DNA of 64,000 bases. Source: an uncultured Clostridium sp. Its GTDB lineage: Bacteria; Bacillota; Clostridia; Lachnospirales; Lachnospiraceae. A program made the position numbers and the translations under genes. Where the stretch lies: contig NZ_URHZ01000016.1 in assembly GCF_900547735.1 (NCBI RefSeq), positions 1-64,000 of the forward strand, in the 5' to 3' direction. A model generated the notes under the pieces. That model worked only from the letters and a program-made list of their open reading frames with translations. It had not been told where the DNA came from and searched no databases. Positions 8,328 through 16,466 of this stretch are shown piece after piece; within the stretch, counting starts at the first letter, position 1, and each line of letters opens with the position of its first letter.

Positions 8328-10151
8328 ATGTTAAGAGATATGTTTAAGAAAACGTATACCTTAATCGATACAAAATATGCGGACAGGAACGGGGAAGACC
8401 AGCCGGAAAACGGGGAAGAACCCAATATCCCGAAAGGATTATGGCGCAAATGCAACAAATGCGGCCGTCCGATCTATACAGAGGATGTTAAGAATAATTT
8501 TTATGTCTGCCCCAAGTGCAGCGGTTACTTCCGTATCCATGCCCACAGGCGTATTGAAATGCTCATAGACGAGGGAACCTTCGAGGAATGGGATAAGGAA
8601 ATGGAATTCGTAAATCCTCTCGGATTCCCGGGATATGAGAAGAAGATTGGGGCTGCGAAGGAGAAATCGGGCCTCAATGAAGCCGTCATTACGGGTCAGG
8701 GAAAGATTTACGGACAGGATACCGTGATTGCGGTCTGCGATTCCAGATTCCTGATGAGCAGCATGGGCCACAATGTAGGTGAAAAAATCACCAGAGCCGT
8801 GGAACGCGCTACCTGCGCAAAGCTTCCGGTCATTATCTTTGCCGCTTCGGGCGGGGCCAGGATGCAGGAAGGTCTTGTTTCCCTGATGCAGATGGCGAAA
8901 ACTTCGGCTGCCCTCAAGCGCCACCACGATGCGGGCCAGCTTTATGTCAGCGTACTGACCGATCCGACAACGGGAGGCGTGACGGCCAGCTTTGCCATGC
9001 TGGGTGACATTATCCTTGCGGAGCCGGGGGCCCTGATCGGTTTTGCAGGCCCAAGGGTGATCGAACAGACAATCCGCCAGAAACTGCCGGAAGGATTCCA
9101 GAGAGCCGAATTTTTACTGGAACACGGGTTTGTGGATCGGATTGTAGAGCGTAAGGACCAGAAAGAGGCGCTTGCGCGGATTCTCCGGATGCACAGCGGA
9201 AAGAAGAGCTGGCGGAAGGATATGGACGAAGACGAGCGTAAACGCGAGTCGGCTGCGAGAATCTGTGCCAGGGAGGCGGCAGGCCTTGCAGCGGGAAAAC
9301 CGCGGGGACCGATTGCGCCGTTCTCGGGCGAGATGAGGATGAAGACGCTGGATAAGATAACGAACCGGCAGCAGGATGCATGGGAGACGGTGCTGAAGTC
9401 CAGAAGCGGCGACCGCCTTGTGGCCAGTGACTATATCCGCGTTTTATTTGATAATTTTATGGAAATGCACGGCGACCGTTATTACGGCGACGATGGTGCG
9501 GTGCTTGGCGGGATTGCAACCTTCTACGGTATGCCGGTGACGGTAATCGGACAGGAGAAAGGCAAAACCACCAAAGATAACTTGAAATGCAACTTCGGAA
9601 TGCCCTCCCCGGAAGGTTACAGAAAGGCGCTCCGCCTGATGAAACAGGCAGAGAAATTTAACCGTCCGGTCATCTGCTTCGTAGACACGCCGGGAGCGTT
9701 CTGCGGGCTGGAAGCGGAGGAAAGAGGACAGGGCGAAGCCATCGCAAGAAACCTGTTTGAAATGTCCGATTTAAAGGTTCCGATTCTGACCATTGTAATC
9801 GGCGAAGGCGGAAGCGGCGGGGCGCTGGGCCTGGCCGTAGCCAATGAAGTGTGGATGATGGAAAACTCCGTTTACTCCGTCCTGTCGCCGGAGGGATTTG
9901 CTTCGATTCTCTGGAAAGACAGCAAGAGGGCGAGCGAGGCGGCGAAAGTGATGAAGATGACAGCCAGGGATCTTTATGAGCTGGGGCTTGTGGAGCGCAT
10001 CATAGCCGAGGATCTGCCTGCTACGGCAGAGACTGCGGAGATAGTCGGGGAAATCATCGACCGCCATATGAGAGAGTTCTTTAAAACCTGCGAAATCATG
10101 ACCCCTGAAGAGATAATCAGTCAGAGATACGACAGGTTCAGAGGCTTTTAA
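8328..10151 (+). CDS. accDA: Fused acetyl-CoA carboxylase carboxyltransferase, beta-alpha
   Basis: One 607-residue chain joins AccD (about 1-300) and AccA (about 330-607), which are separate subunits in E. coli. The transferase moves the carboxyl from AccB-biotin to acetyl-CoA. The AccD part has the zinc ribbon CNKC at residues 42-45 and CPKC at 61-64 and the crotonase-fold segment FAASGGARMQEG. The AccA part begins near MKTLDKITNRQQ and has IGEGGSGGALGLAVANE and SVLSPEGFASILWKD. The ATG at 8328 is 7 bases after AAGGGGAG; the ATG at 8322 is too close. The frame is continuous through the junction, so this is a true fusion. Confidence 0.94.
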   Translation: MLRDMFKKTYTLIDTKYADRNGEDQPENGEEPNIPKGLWRKCNKCGRPIYTEDVKNNFYVCPKCSGYFRIHAHRRIEMLIDEGTFEEWDKEMEFVNPLGFPGYEKKIGAAKEKSGLNEAVITGQGKIYGQDTVIAVCDSRFLMSSMGHNVGEKITRAVERATCAKLPVIIFAASGGARMQEGLVSLMQMAKTSAALKRHHDAGQLYVSVLTDPTTGGVTASFAMLGDIILAEPGALIGFAGPRVIEQTIRQKLPEGFQRAEFLLEHGFVDRIVERKDQKEALARILRMHSGKKSWRKDMDEDERKRESAARICAREAAGLAAGKPRGPIAPFSGEMRMKTLDKITNRQQDAWETVLKSRSGDRLVASDYIRVLFDNFMEMHGDRYYGDDGAVLGGIATFYGMPVTVIGQEKGKTTKDNLKCNFGMPSPEGYRKALRLMKQAEKFNRPVICFVDTPGAFCGLEAEERGQGEAIARNLFEMSDLKVPILTIVIGEGGSGGALGLAVANEVWMMENSVYSVLSPEGFASILWKDSKRASEAAKVMKMTARDLYELGLVERIIAEDLPATAETAEIVGEIIDRHMREFFKTCEIMTPEEIISQRYDRFRGF

Positions 10152-10331
10152 GTTACTGCTGGTACAGTTCACAGTTGATACCTTGTCACCGTTTATAAAT
10201 GGGGCGGACCCGGCAAAATGGAACAGGATGCCGACATGAAGTGAACGGTCGATTTTAACATTGTTTTTCGTAAAACCCCGAGTTAGCGGCGGTTGACGGT
10301 ATTACTTCAGAAACAGGATAGGAGACATGGA

Positions 10332-11450
10332 ATGTGTAATTTAAAACCGTTGAAAATAGGTGAGCTGACGGCAAGACTTCCTATTATTCAGGGCGGGATG
10401 GGAGTAGGCATCAGCCTCTCTTCTCTGGCGGGAGCCGTGGCAAAGGAAGGCGGAGTGGGAATTATATCCACAGCGCAGATTGGTTTTCGGGAGCCGGATT
10501 TTGCCGAGGATTCCCAGGCGGCCAACTTAAGGGCCATCGGAACGGAATTTAAGAAGGCGAGGGAGATATCGCCGGACGGGATCATAGGATTCAACATCAT
10601 GGTTGCCACCCGCAATTATGCCGAATACGTGAAGGCGGCGGTAAAGGCGGGAGCGAATCTGATTATTTCCGGAGCGGGACTTCCCATCAACCTTCCGGAG
10701 TATGTAAAGGGTTCCGCGACAAAGATCGCGCCCATCGTTTCTTCCGTAAAATCTGCCATGGTCATCTGCAAGATGTGGGACAGGAAATATAAGACGGCCC
10801 CGGATCTGGTAGTGGTGGAGGGACCTCTGGCAGGCGGCCATCTCGGTTTTGACAGGGATAAACTTCATGATCTGGGAGCCGACACGGAGCACGCCGCAGA
10901 TACATTTAAAAAAGCGGAGTATGATGACGAGATCAGGGGGATTATCGCCCTCGTCAAAGAATATGCACAGAAATATGAAAAAGAGATCCCGGTAGTAACG
11001 GCAGGGGGCATTTATTCCCATGAGGATGTGATGCACCAGCTTGAACTGGGAGCCGACGGTGTCCAGGTTGCCACACGCTTTGTGACCACGGAAGAGTGCG
11101 ATGCGCCGATGGCATATAAGCAGGCCTATCTCGATGCAAAGGAAGAGGATATCATTATCGTAAAGAGTCCGGTTGGAATGCCGGGACGTGCGATCAGGAA
11201 CCATTTCCTGAAAGAAGTGGAAAAAGGAAAGCAGGCGATTACTCATTGTTACCGCTGCCTGGAGAAATGTGACCAGGCGAAGATACCATACTGCATTACA
11301 AAGGCCCTTGTCAATGCGGTGAGCGGAGATGAGGAGAATGCCCTGATTTTCTGCGGAAGCAATGCATGGAGAGCCGATAAGATTGTGACGGTGCATGAGG
11401 TGATGCAGGAGCTGTGCGGCGGCGAACAGGCCGGAGCCGTAACGGAGTAG
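10332..11450 (+). CDS. FabK/nitronate-monooxygenase-family flavoprotein with Cys cluster
   Basis: A 372-residue FMN TIM-barrel protein of the nitronate monooxygenase/FabK superfamily: LPIIQGGMGVGISL at the N-terminus, VVEGPLAGGHLGF and VTAGGIYSHEDV. It differs from the operon's FabK by a C-terminal extension with CYRCLEKCDQAKIPYC (Cys306, 309, 313, 321), which could bind a metal or Fe-S cluster (inference). The frame is open from a TTG at 10293, but the ATG at 10332 has GGAGA 6 bases ahead. It closes the fatty acid operon, so a role near lipid synthesis, such as nitronate or enoyl oxidation-reduction, is possible; the substrate is unknown. Confidence 0.85.
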   Translation: MCNLKPLKIGELTARLPIIQGGMGVGISLSSLAGAVAKEGGVGIISTAQIGFREPDFAEDSQAANLRAIGTEFKKAREISPDGIIGFNIMVATRNYAEYVKAAVKAGANLIISGAGLPINLPEYVKGSATKIAPIVSSVKSAMVICKMWDRKYKTAPDLVVVEGPLAGGHLGFDRDKLHDLGADTEHAADTFKKAEYDDEIRGIIALVKEYAQKYEKEIPVVTAGGIYSHEDVMHQLELGADGVQVATRFVTTEECDAPMAYKQAYLDAKEEDIIIVKSPVGMPGRAIRNHFLKEVEKGKQAITHCYRCLEKCDQAKIPYCITKALVNAVSGDEENALIFCGSNAWRADKIVTVHEVMQELCGGEQAGAVTE

Positions 11451-11520
11451 TTTCGGCTCCGGCCGGAGAGGGAACTGCCCGACGGATTGATGATACAGTA
11501 GACAGACGTACTTAGCTGAG

Positions 11521-11593
11521 AAAGCCAAACGGTACAGGGACGGATTATGCTTTACCAGAGCGAAATCCGTTCCTGTACCGTTTGGCTTTTTTT
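11521..11593 (+). terminator. Long rho-independent terminator of the fab operon
   Basis: A 26-bp, nearly perfect stem (11521-11546 with 11564-11589) begins AAAGCCAAACGGTACAGG and ends in CCTGTACCGTTTGGC followed by a T run (11586-11593). The stem is much longer than an ordinary terminator and could also be an RNase III-type processing site or a mobile palindrome. Confidence 0.9.
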
Positions 11594-11661
11594 GGCCGAA
11601 TCCCTCCTCTTTTTGTGCATATCTTACTAAGAACCGGTCGTTGTATTAGCCCTTTTGTATA

Positions 11662-11690
11662 TTGACGACGAATTGTTTGTATGCTAATAT
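11662..11690 (+). promoter_or_regulatory. Upstream promoter of the TetR gene
   Basis: TTGACG (11662-11667), 17-base spacer, TAATAT (11685-11690). It is about 120 bases before the tetR start, tandem with a second promoter at 11735-11763. Confidence 0.5.
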
Positions 11691-11734
11691 ATGAACAGTG
11701 AACGAAATGGTATTTTGGTCACAGAATGCCTTAC

Positions 11735-11783
11735 TTGCTTTTGCATACTCTAAGTGGTAAAATTATTGTAATTATCCAATAAT
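11735..11783 (+). promoter_or_regulatory. Proximal tetR promoter with overlapping operator
   Basis: TTGCTT (11735-11740), 17-base spacer, TAAAAT (11758-11763). The inverted repeat ATTATTG/CAATAAT (11762-11768 and 11777-11783) overlaps the -10 and start region. This layout is usual for autorepression by a TetR protein; the protein is encoded 30 bases downstream. Confidence 0.55.
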
Positions 11784-11812
11784 TAGACGATGCATAAGAA
11801 AGAGGAGGGCAT

Positions 11813-12436
11813 ATGCCGAAACCGTTTTCTCCTGAAGAACGAAACCAGATACAGCAACTGATTCTTGAGAAGTCGAAAGAATTATTTGTGCGTTTTGGAT
11901 TTGAAAAAATTACGATTGCCGATATTACTGAGGCAACAGACATCGGAAAAGGAACTTTTTATCAGTTTTATAAATCAAAAGGAGAGCTTTTCGTCGATGT
12001 TTATGCCAGAGAATGGCGTAGGCTGCAAGAGGAATTACTGCAAAAATATAAGGGATATAGCGGCGATATTGCTGAAATTGTCCTTTCCTATATCAGGGAT
12101 AACCGAAAGAACTTACTGGGCAGTCCCGTATTAAGCATTATATACCAGCGTGGAACCCTGAAACATATCAGTGATAAATATGGAACTCAGGGGTTGAAAG
12201 AGTTCAGTGAACTGAATAAATCAGTTCTGGAGGAACTGATTAACAGCTGGTCACCCGGATGCAATTACGAACTGAAGATGGATTCACGGATCCTTTCCGG
12301 AATGATGCGTTCTCTCAGCTATCTGACTTACCACCGGGATGAAATTGGTGAAGATATATTTGAGGATGTCATCAACACGTTTATGGAGTCAATGGCTCTG
12401 GAAATAAAAGCAAATATTGCAGTTAAAAACGAATAA
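11813..12436 (+). CDS. TetR/AcrR-family transcriptional regulator
   Basis: A 207-residue dimeric repressor type. Residues about 12-58 form the TetR helix-turn-helix, with FGFEKITIADITEATDIGKG and TFYQFYKSKGELF diagnostic of the family. The C-terminal ligand-binding half is not recognisable to a named subfamily. An AGGAGGG site (11803-11809) precedes the ATG. It sits upstream of the symporter-amidohydrolase unit in the same direction, separated by a terminator, and may control it; the AATTGT/ACAATT repeat at 12684-12705 is a possible target. Confidence 0.9.
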   Translation: MPKPFSPEERNQIQQLILEKSKELFVRFGFEKITIADITEATDIGKGTFYQFYKSKGELFVDVYAREWRRLQEELLQKYKGYSGDIAEIVLSYIRDNRKNLLGSPVLSIIYQRGTLKHISDKYGTQGLKEFSELNKSVLEELINSWSPGCNYELKMDSRILSGMMRSLSYLTYHRDEIGEDIFEDVINTFMESMALEIKANIAVKNE

Positions 12437-12466
12437 ACATACGATAGGTTATATTCGATAGTCTAC

Positions 12467-12507
12467 CATAAGATGTGGGAACAACTGACACAACATCTTA
12501 TGTTTTT
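12467..12507 (+). terminator. Terminator after tetR
   Basis: CATAAGATGT (12467-12476) pairs with ACATCTTATG (12493-12502), followed by TTTTT. It ends the TetR transcript. The 12508-12752 remainder of this 316-base gap holds no gene; only a small inverted repeat (12684-12705) was seen. Confidence 0.85.
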
Positions 12508-12683
12508 ATAAGTTATATTTCATACCCGGAGGGATACCGAGCAATTTAAACGGGGATATTCCGGATGAGCTGTAACAGGTAAAATGCCGTTTTCAGGCAG
12601 CTATTGAGGATAGCCTATTTTTTTGCGCCTTTTTTACCGGAAATACAGGCAGCGGAAGTTCATTTTTTTGTTTTTATTCTTGA

Positions 12684-12705
12684 AATTGTTGTTGGCCACA
12701 CAATT
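12684..12705. promoter_or_regulatory. Inverted repeat before the symporter unit
   Basis: AATTGT/ACAATT arms with TGGCCA between them, 48 bases before the TTG start of the first gene. Candidate operator for the adjacent TetR regulator. No clear promoter hexamers could be assigned nearby. Confidence 0.3.
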
Positions 12706-12752
12706 GAAATAAACAGGGAAACACGATAACAAACACATAAGGAGGAAAAAAA

Positions 12753-13223
12753 TTGCAAATTACCTACTTAAAAAAATATCTTATCATTCTATCCACAGTT
12801 TTATGGTGCGCTATTACAGTGCTCGGTTGGAAAAATGAAAACTATTTAATCTGTCTTATTCTCAGTGTTTTCATTATGGGATGCTACCTGATGCTCGGCG
12901 CAGCAAACAAAGGAGTATTGAAACAAAGATTTTTTGTTTATCCGATTTTAGCCTGGGCGGTCGTCTGGATTGCCGCATTTGTCTGTGCCGCATATTTTGC
13001 GGATAGTTATGCGGGCGTGGTTCCTCCCCTGATTCTGGGCCTTCATCCGTCCCTTGCCTGCATTATCGGCGGATTTTGGTTTGGTGGCCTTCTGACGCTT
13101 CTTCTTGGATGGCGCGTGAATAAAAGTGACTGGATGTCTTCGGAAGACTGGGATGAATTTGTGAGATTAATAAAAGAATTGAATGTACAGGAACAAAAGG
13201 AGGTCGGACAGAATGGACATTAA
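12753..13223 (+). CDS. Small membrane protein upstream of the symporter
   Basis: A 156-residue hydrophobic protein with about four membrane segments (near residues 8-26, 30-50, 62-84 and 100-122) and a charged tail. I do not recognise the family. It starts at TTG 12753, 7 bases after a strong TAAGGAGG site (12738-12745). Its end overlaps the symporter start by 11 bases. Small membrane partners are known beside some SSS symporters, so an accessory subunit is plausible but unproven. Confidence 0.8.
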   Translation: MQITYLKKYLIILSTVLWCAITVLGWKNENYLICLILSVFIMGCYLMLGAANKGVLKQRFFVYPILAWAVVWIAAFVCAAYFADSYAGVVPPLILGLHPSLACIIGGFWFGGLLTLLLGWRVNKSDWMSSEDWDEFVRLIKELNVQEQKEVGQNGH

Positions 13224-14721
13224 TACGATTATTATTCTTGGAGTTGCAATTGCGATTATTCTCTCATCATTTGTAATTGGATGGCTCGGCATGAAAAAAC
13301 TGAAAAGCAACCAGGACTATTTTGGGGCGACCATGCAGTTTGGGCCTTTTTCAACCGGCATGTCCGTTATGGCGGGTACGGTCAGTGCATTTGCCCTGGT
13401 GGGCGTAAACGGTCTCGTCTACGCGAACGGAACCTCTATGGCTCTCTGGATGCTGACATCCTGCGCCGGTGCGTTTGCCATGCTGCTCCTGGCTAAGAAA
13501 GTGCGCGGCATGGCGGAGCTTGGGCCGGTTTCCTCCCTCGGCGATTTAACGGATTTGAGATTTGCAAATAGTCGTGTGATCAAAGGATTTATGTCATTTG
13601 TACTGATGCTGGGCTGTCTGGCTTACCTCTCTTCACAAATCACTGCAGGCGCTGCGATGCTCAGCCATCTGATGGGATGGAGCCAGATTGTATCCGGCCT
13701 GGTTATTTTCTCGGTGGTTGCCCTTTATATGTCTTTCTCGGGAGAGATTGGAGGTATGCTCACCCAGGCCTATCAGGGAGTCGTTATGTGTGTCGCCGTA
13801 GTTGTGCTGCTGATTGCGGTGCTGGTTACCACCGGCGGTATGGGAGGCGTTATGGAAGCCGTCGCTTCAGCCGGAACGGTCACCTCGACGGATGGAAGTA
13901 TTACGAAAACATTTTCTCCCGACCTGTTAAACGCCTGGGGAACCAGCGCTAAGGCTACCTGTTTTGCATGGATCTTTATTCCAATAGTCGGCACAATCGG
14001 CCAGCCCCAGTGTATCAGCCGAATGTATGCGCTGAAGGACCCCAAGGATGTACCCAAAACCGCAATCATCAACTGTCTGAGCCATATTATTGTCGCCGCC
14101 GGTTCGGTGTTCATCGGTTACGGCGTCCTTTATCTGGTTGCATCGGGGAAAATCCAGCCTCTGGCCAAAGCAGACGACGCGATTTTCGTCTTTGCCGATT
14201 ACTGCGGGCTGGGAGTCCAGATTGCCGCTTACACCGCGGTTTTAGCCGCTTCGATGTCCTCAGCCTCACTTTACCTTTCGACCTCTGCAATCTGTCTGTC
14301 GAAAGACCTTCCGTCTGCTCTCGGCGTTCACTTTAAACCCGAAACGCAGTTGAAGGTGTCGCGTATCACTATGCTGGCAATGGGATTTGGCGCAATATTC
14401 TACTCCCTTTACGCCAGTGAGAGTGTTGCTATCCTGGGAACCTTCGGCTGGGGAACCCTGATGTCGGCGACCTTCCCTCCCTTTATTCTTGGATTTTTGT
14501 GGAAGGGAATCAGCCGCCGCGGCGTTGAAGCCGGGCTGATTGTATCTGCGGTCTTAAATGTACTGTCTCTGTCTGTTATTAAGTGGCCGGGCGCTCTTCC
14601 GTGGTACATCAATGTCATATCACTGACCCTGGCGGCTACCGTAATCGTCTCACTGCTTGTTCCCGACAGGGACAAGGATTCTATCCGTGCAAAGAAAATT
14701 GATGCAGTAATCAATTTATAA
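13213..14721 (+). CDS. Sodium:solute symporter (SSS family)
   Basis: A 502-residue integral membrane protein with about 13 membrane segments, related to the proline/pantothenate PutP-PanF branch. Segments such as GTVSAFALVGVNGLVYANG, IVGTIGQPQCISRMYALKD and SMSSASLYLSTSAICLSKD are typical of the LeuT-fold SSS family. The start at 13213 follows AAAAGGAGGT with 8 bases spacing, inside the end of the preceding gene; the open frame upstream is not needed. It is followed 73 bases later by an amidohydrolase, so it probably imports that enzyme's amide or N-acyl substrate. Confidence 0.93.
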   Translation: MDINTIIILGVAIAIILSSFVIGWLGMKKLKSNQDYFGATMQFGPFSTGMSVMAGTVSAFALVGVNGLVYANGTSMALWMLTSCAGAFAMLLLAKKVRGMAELGPVSSLGDLTDLRFANSRVIKGFMSFVLMLGCLAYLSSQITAGAAMLSHLMGWSQIVSGLVIFSVVALYMSFSGEIGGMLTQAYQGVVMCVAVVVLLIAVLVTTGGMGGVMEAVASAGTVTSTDGSITKTFSPDLLNAWGTSAKATCFAWIFIPIVGTIGQPQCISRMYALKDPKDVPKTAIINCLSHIIVAAGSVFIGYGVLYLVASGKIQPLAKADDAIFVFADYCGLGVQIAAYTAVLAASMSSASLYLSTSAICLSKDLPSALGVHFKPETQLKVSRITMLAMGFGAIFYSLYASESVAILGTFGWGTLMSATFPPFILGFLWKGISRRGVEAGLIVSAVLNVLSLSVIKWPGALPWYINVISLTLAATVIVSLLVPDRDKDSIRAKKIDAVINL

Positions 14722-14794
14722 TCAACACCGGTTACCGTCACGGCAGTCACTGCCGTAAGAAGTAATACTGGTATATAAGGAGCGTAACAATAGA

Positions 14795-16390
14795 ATGGAT
14801 CATACAAGAATTTATCTGAACGGACACATTCTTACCGTAGACAAGAATGACAGCGTGGCCGAAGCACTGGTAACACAGGGGAAGCTCATTAAATATGTCG
14901 GCACGCGGGAAGACGCCATGAAGTATTCCGGTGGCGAGGCAGAAATAATTGATTTAAAAGGAAGAGCTTTGGCTCCCGGATTTATTGATTCCCATATTCA
15001 CCTGGGGCAGATTGGGATGGGGCAGGTATCCGCCGACTGTCGTCGGGCCACATGCATCGCAGATGTGGTGGAGCTGATTCGCAGGCAGGCGCAGAATACC
15101 CCGAAGAACGAGTGGGTCCGGGGCTGGGGCCTTAACGAAATGAAGCTGGCTGAAAAACGGATGCCCACCTGTGAAGAACTGGATCAGGCGACAACGGATC
15201 ATCCGGTCATGATTACGAGAGCCTGTTACCACGTTTCCGTCAATAATACAATGGCGCTCCGTCTTGGCGGCATATCCGACGGCACGCCTTCACCAGAGGG
15301 GGGACTGATTGAAAAAATTGACGGACACATAACCGGGACGCTTAAAGAGGCTGCGCACAACAATCTTTTAAAGGTGGCTATGCCCGGAGAGGATATGCTT
15401 CAAGATGCTATGGCATGCGCCTCGGACACTCTAATCCGTCAGGGCATCACATCGATCCATGTAGCCGGCTGTTATGGATATCCACAGATGCGGGCCATGC
15501 GGAGAGGAGTGCAGAGCGGCAGGATCAAAAACCGCATCTATGCTGTTTTATTCACCTTTATCGACTGTGAACAGTTTATCGACGATTACATCAAATGCGG
15601 CATCGTAACCGGATTTGGCGACGAACATTTCCGTATCGGTCCGGTTAAACTGATGATTGACGGCTCCACGAGCGCCCCCACCGCAGCCATGTTTGAATCT
15701 TATGATTCACGTCCCGGTGATACGGGCATTCTCTGTTATACCTCGGAGCAGGTGGAACGCATGATGATTAAAGCCAACCGGGCCGGCTATCAGTGTACCG
15801 TCCACGCCGTGGGCGACCGAGCTGTGGATGTGATGGTAACGGCAATCGAAAAGGCTTTGGAGGATACCCCCAGGACGGATCACCGGCATCGGATTGAGCA
15901 CTGCGGCTTTATCAATGAAAATCTGGTAGAGCGCATTAAAAAACTGGGCATGGTTGTTGTCCCCCAGCCAGCTTTCTTTTATGAATTCGGTGATGGCTAT
16001 GTGATAAACTACGGTAAACGGATCGATTCAATGTTTCCCTGCCGCACATGGTTCGACAATGGCGTTGTCGCTGCCGGAAGCTCCGATTGCCCGGTCACCA
16101 GTTCCGATCCCCTCTTTGGTATTTTTGAGGCGGTCAACCGTGTGACGTGCAGCGGCAAAAAAGTTTCCCAATGTCAGAGGGTTAATATAAAAGAAGCATT
16201 GCGGATGCATACATACAACGGGGCCTACGCCAGCTTTGAGGAGCAGATAAAAGGTTCCCTTGAGGTTGGAAAATTGGCCGATATGGTGGTTTTGTCTGAG
16301 AACCTCTATGAGATTTCTGCAGAAAATATAAGAAATGTTCGTGTAGAACGTACAATTATTGACGGTGAAGACGCTTTCATTGCCGATTAA
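14795..16390 (+). CDS. YtcJ-type metal-dependent amidohydrolase
   Basis: A 531-residue cytoplasmic enzyme of the amidohydrolase 3 group (YtcJ, N-substituted formamide deformylase relatives). The N-terminal beta segment carries IYLNGHILTVDKND, the metal site is FIDSHIHL, and downstream ligands are HAVGDRAVD, RIEHCGF and GSDCPV. It probably hydrolyses an amide or formamide brought in by the adjacent symporter. AGGAG lies 11 bases before the ATG. It is convergent with the ATPase gene across a shared terminator. Confidence 0.9.
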   Translation: MDHTRIYLNGHILTVDKNDSVAEALVTQGKLIKYVGTREDAMKYSGGEAEIIDLKGRALAPGFIDSHIHLGQIGMGQVSADCRRATCIADVVELIRRQAQNTPKNEWVRGWGLNEMKLAEKRMPTCEELDQATTDHPVMITRACYHVSVNNTMALRLGGISDGTPSPEGGLIEKIDGHITGTLKEAAHNNLLKVAMPGEDMLQDAMACASDTLIRQGITSIHVAGCYGYPQMRAMRRGVQSGRIKNRIYAVLFTFIDCEQFIDDYIKCGIVTGFGDEHFRIGPVKLMIDGSTSAPTAAMFESYDSRPGDTGILCYTSEQVERMMIKANRAGYQCTVHAVGDRAVDVMVTAIEKALEDTPRTDHRHRIEHCGFINENLVERIKKLGMVVVPQPAFFYEFGDGYVINYGKRIDSMFPCRTWFDNGVVAAGSSDCPVTSSDPLFGIFEAVNRVTCSGKKVSQCQRVNIKEALRMHTYNGAYASFEEQIKGSLEVGKLADMVVLSENLYEISAENIRNVRVERTIIDGEDAFIAD

Positions 16391-16393
16391 AAT

Positions 16394-16429
16394 AAAGCCT
16401 CCATTGGTGTTGTCCAGTGGAGGCTTTTT
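16394..16429. terminator. Terminator after the amidohydrolase gene
   Basis: AAAGCCTCCA (16394-16403) pairs with TGGAGGCTTT (16418-16427) and TTTTT follows on the plus strand; an A run on the left side allows weaker use in the opposite direction for the convergent gene. Confidence 0.88.
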
Positions 16430-16466
16430 GGTGATTCCCATGTCTTTTGTATCCTGTATATTGTTT

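Noticed and set aside
10527..11528. A 333-codon frame antisense to the FabK-like flavoprotein gene
   Set aside because: It is the mirror of a well-supported gene and crosses into the terminator. It contains no domain motif.
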